Origin: Acidovorax sp. | GTDB taxonomy: Bacteria; Pseudomonadota; Gammaproteobacteria; Burkholderiales; Burkholderiaceae_C | NCBI RefSeq assembly: GCF_027492855.1 | Contig: NZ_JAPUDY010000034.1 | Location: 1-64,000 of the forward strand | DNA: 64,000 nt | Reading direction: 5' to 3' | Shown here: positions 63,897 through 64,000 of the stretch, piece after piece | Position numbering within the stretch: the first letter of the stretch is position 1 | How the letters are laid out: each line of letters begins with the position of its first letter | Translations under genes and position numbers: made by a program | Notes under the pieces: model-generated | The model's database searches: none | Told to the model about the DNA's origin: nothing | What the model saw: only the letters and a program-made list of their open reading frames with translations

Positions 63897-64000
63897 CGGC
63901 GCTCCCGTTAGACTTTTAACCTAGAAACCGCAGTTGGATGCGCTCGCCAGTGCCACGATCGGCGTGCCAGGCAAGGCGCGAGGACGCAGTGGGCTCATGC
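63897..64000. other. Right edge of window, unassigned
   Basis: About 100 bp with no gene recognised. No terminator is obvious, and a new feature may begin beyond the edge. Confidence 0.3.

Overview
The window is high-GC DNA with the gene order and protein sequences of a betaproteobacterium of the order Burkholderiales, family Comamonadaceae, most likely Acidovorax or a close relative. I base this on the conserved blocks (rne/rluC; yceD-rpmF-plsX-fabHDG-acpP-fabF; rpoE-rseA-rseB-mucD-lepA-lepB-rnc-era-recO-pdxJ-acpS-nagZ), the style of the proteins, and a short palindromic intergenic repeat of a kind I associate with this family. No tRNA, rRNA, CRISPR array, complete insertion sequence or prophage was seen.

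Layout. 1-7.1 kb: truncated RNase E gene (rne) divergent from rluC, a HAD phosphatase, a Rieske protein and an S49 peptidase; then, on the minus strand, maf, an RsmI-like methylase and a secreted YwqK/MORN-repeat protein. 7.1-13.5 kb: the fatty-acid synthesis cluster. 13.6-26.7 kb: the envelope-stress sigma-E operon, then translation and RNA-processing genes ending with nagZ. Between mucD and lepA lies a 0.5 kb non-coding stretch with two tandem DnaA-box-like sites and a strong terminator. 26.7-30.1 kb (minus): lysS, a REC-GGDEF diguanylate cyclase and an MscS-type channel. 30.4-36.1 kb: class IV aminotransferase, SDR enzyme, gshA, a repeat-rich stretch with REP-like units, two small proteins and the GTPase rbgA/ylqF. 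36.3-40.1 kb: a GGDEF-EAL membrane protein, a 47-residue basic protein and an OmpA-domain protein. 40.2-40.8 kb: a small AT-richer secreted-protein gene whose stop codon abuts an attC-like site, as in an integron gene cassette. 41-48 kb: accessory metabolism and transport genes (unknown protein, M14-family deacylase, EamA transporter, truC, terB-like, DHH phosphoesterase, MFS exporter).

The most striking gene is the flagellin at 48.1-49.8 kb. Its variable middle region carries a zinc-metallopeptidase domain (HEMVH plus a downstream WFAEGTAEF motif), the architecture of the 'flagellinolysin' family of proteolytic flagellins. A good sigma-28 (FliA) promoter lies upstream, so it should be made with the late flagellar genes. 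No other flagellar genes are in the window.

49.8-64 kb is a mosaic of housekeeping and accessory genes: SNase-like nuclease, DUF2242 lipoprotein, rluE-like, gltS, M23 peptidase, AhpD-like protein, several small conserved proteins, a RelE/ParE-type toxin-antitoxin pair beside a decayed second fragment of its DUF924 neighbour, glnS, aroQ, arfB, a DODA-type dioxygenase and an esterase.

Across the window the same palindromic element (about 50-60 bp; core CTAGCGCTT-7 nt-AAGCGCTAG) occurs at roughly a dozen sites. In several places it has been absorbed into genes: it encodes the signal peptide of the YwqK-like protein, supplies the end of acpS and the stop codon of fabH, and fragments sit in the N-termini of era and the S49 peptidase. 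This re-use of a repeat as coding sequence is the second main observation.
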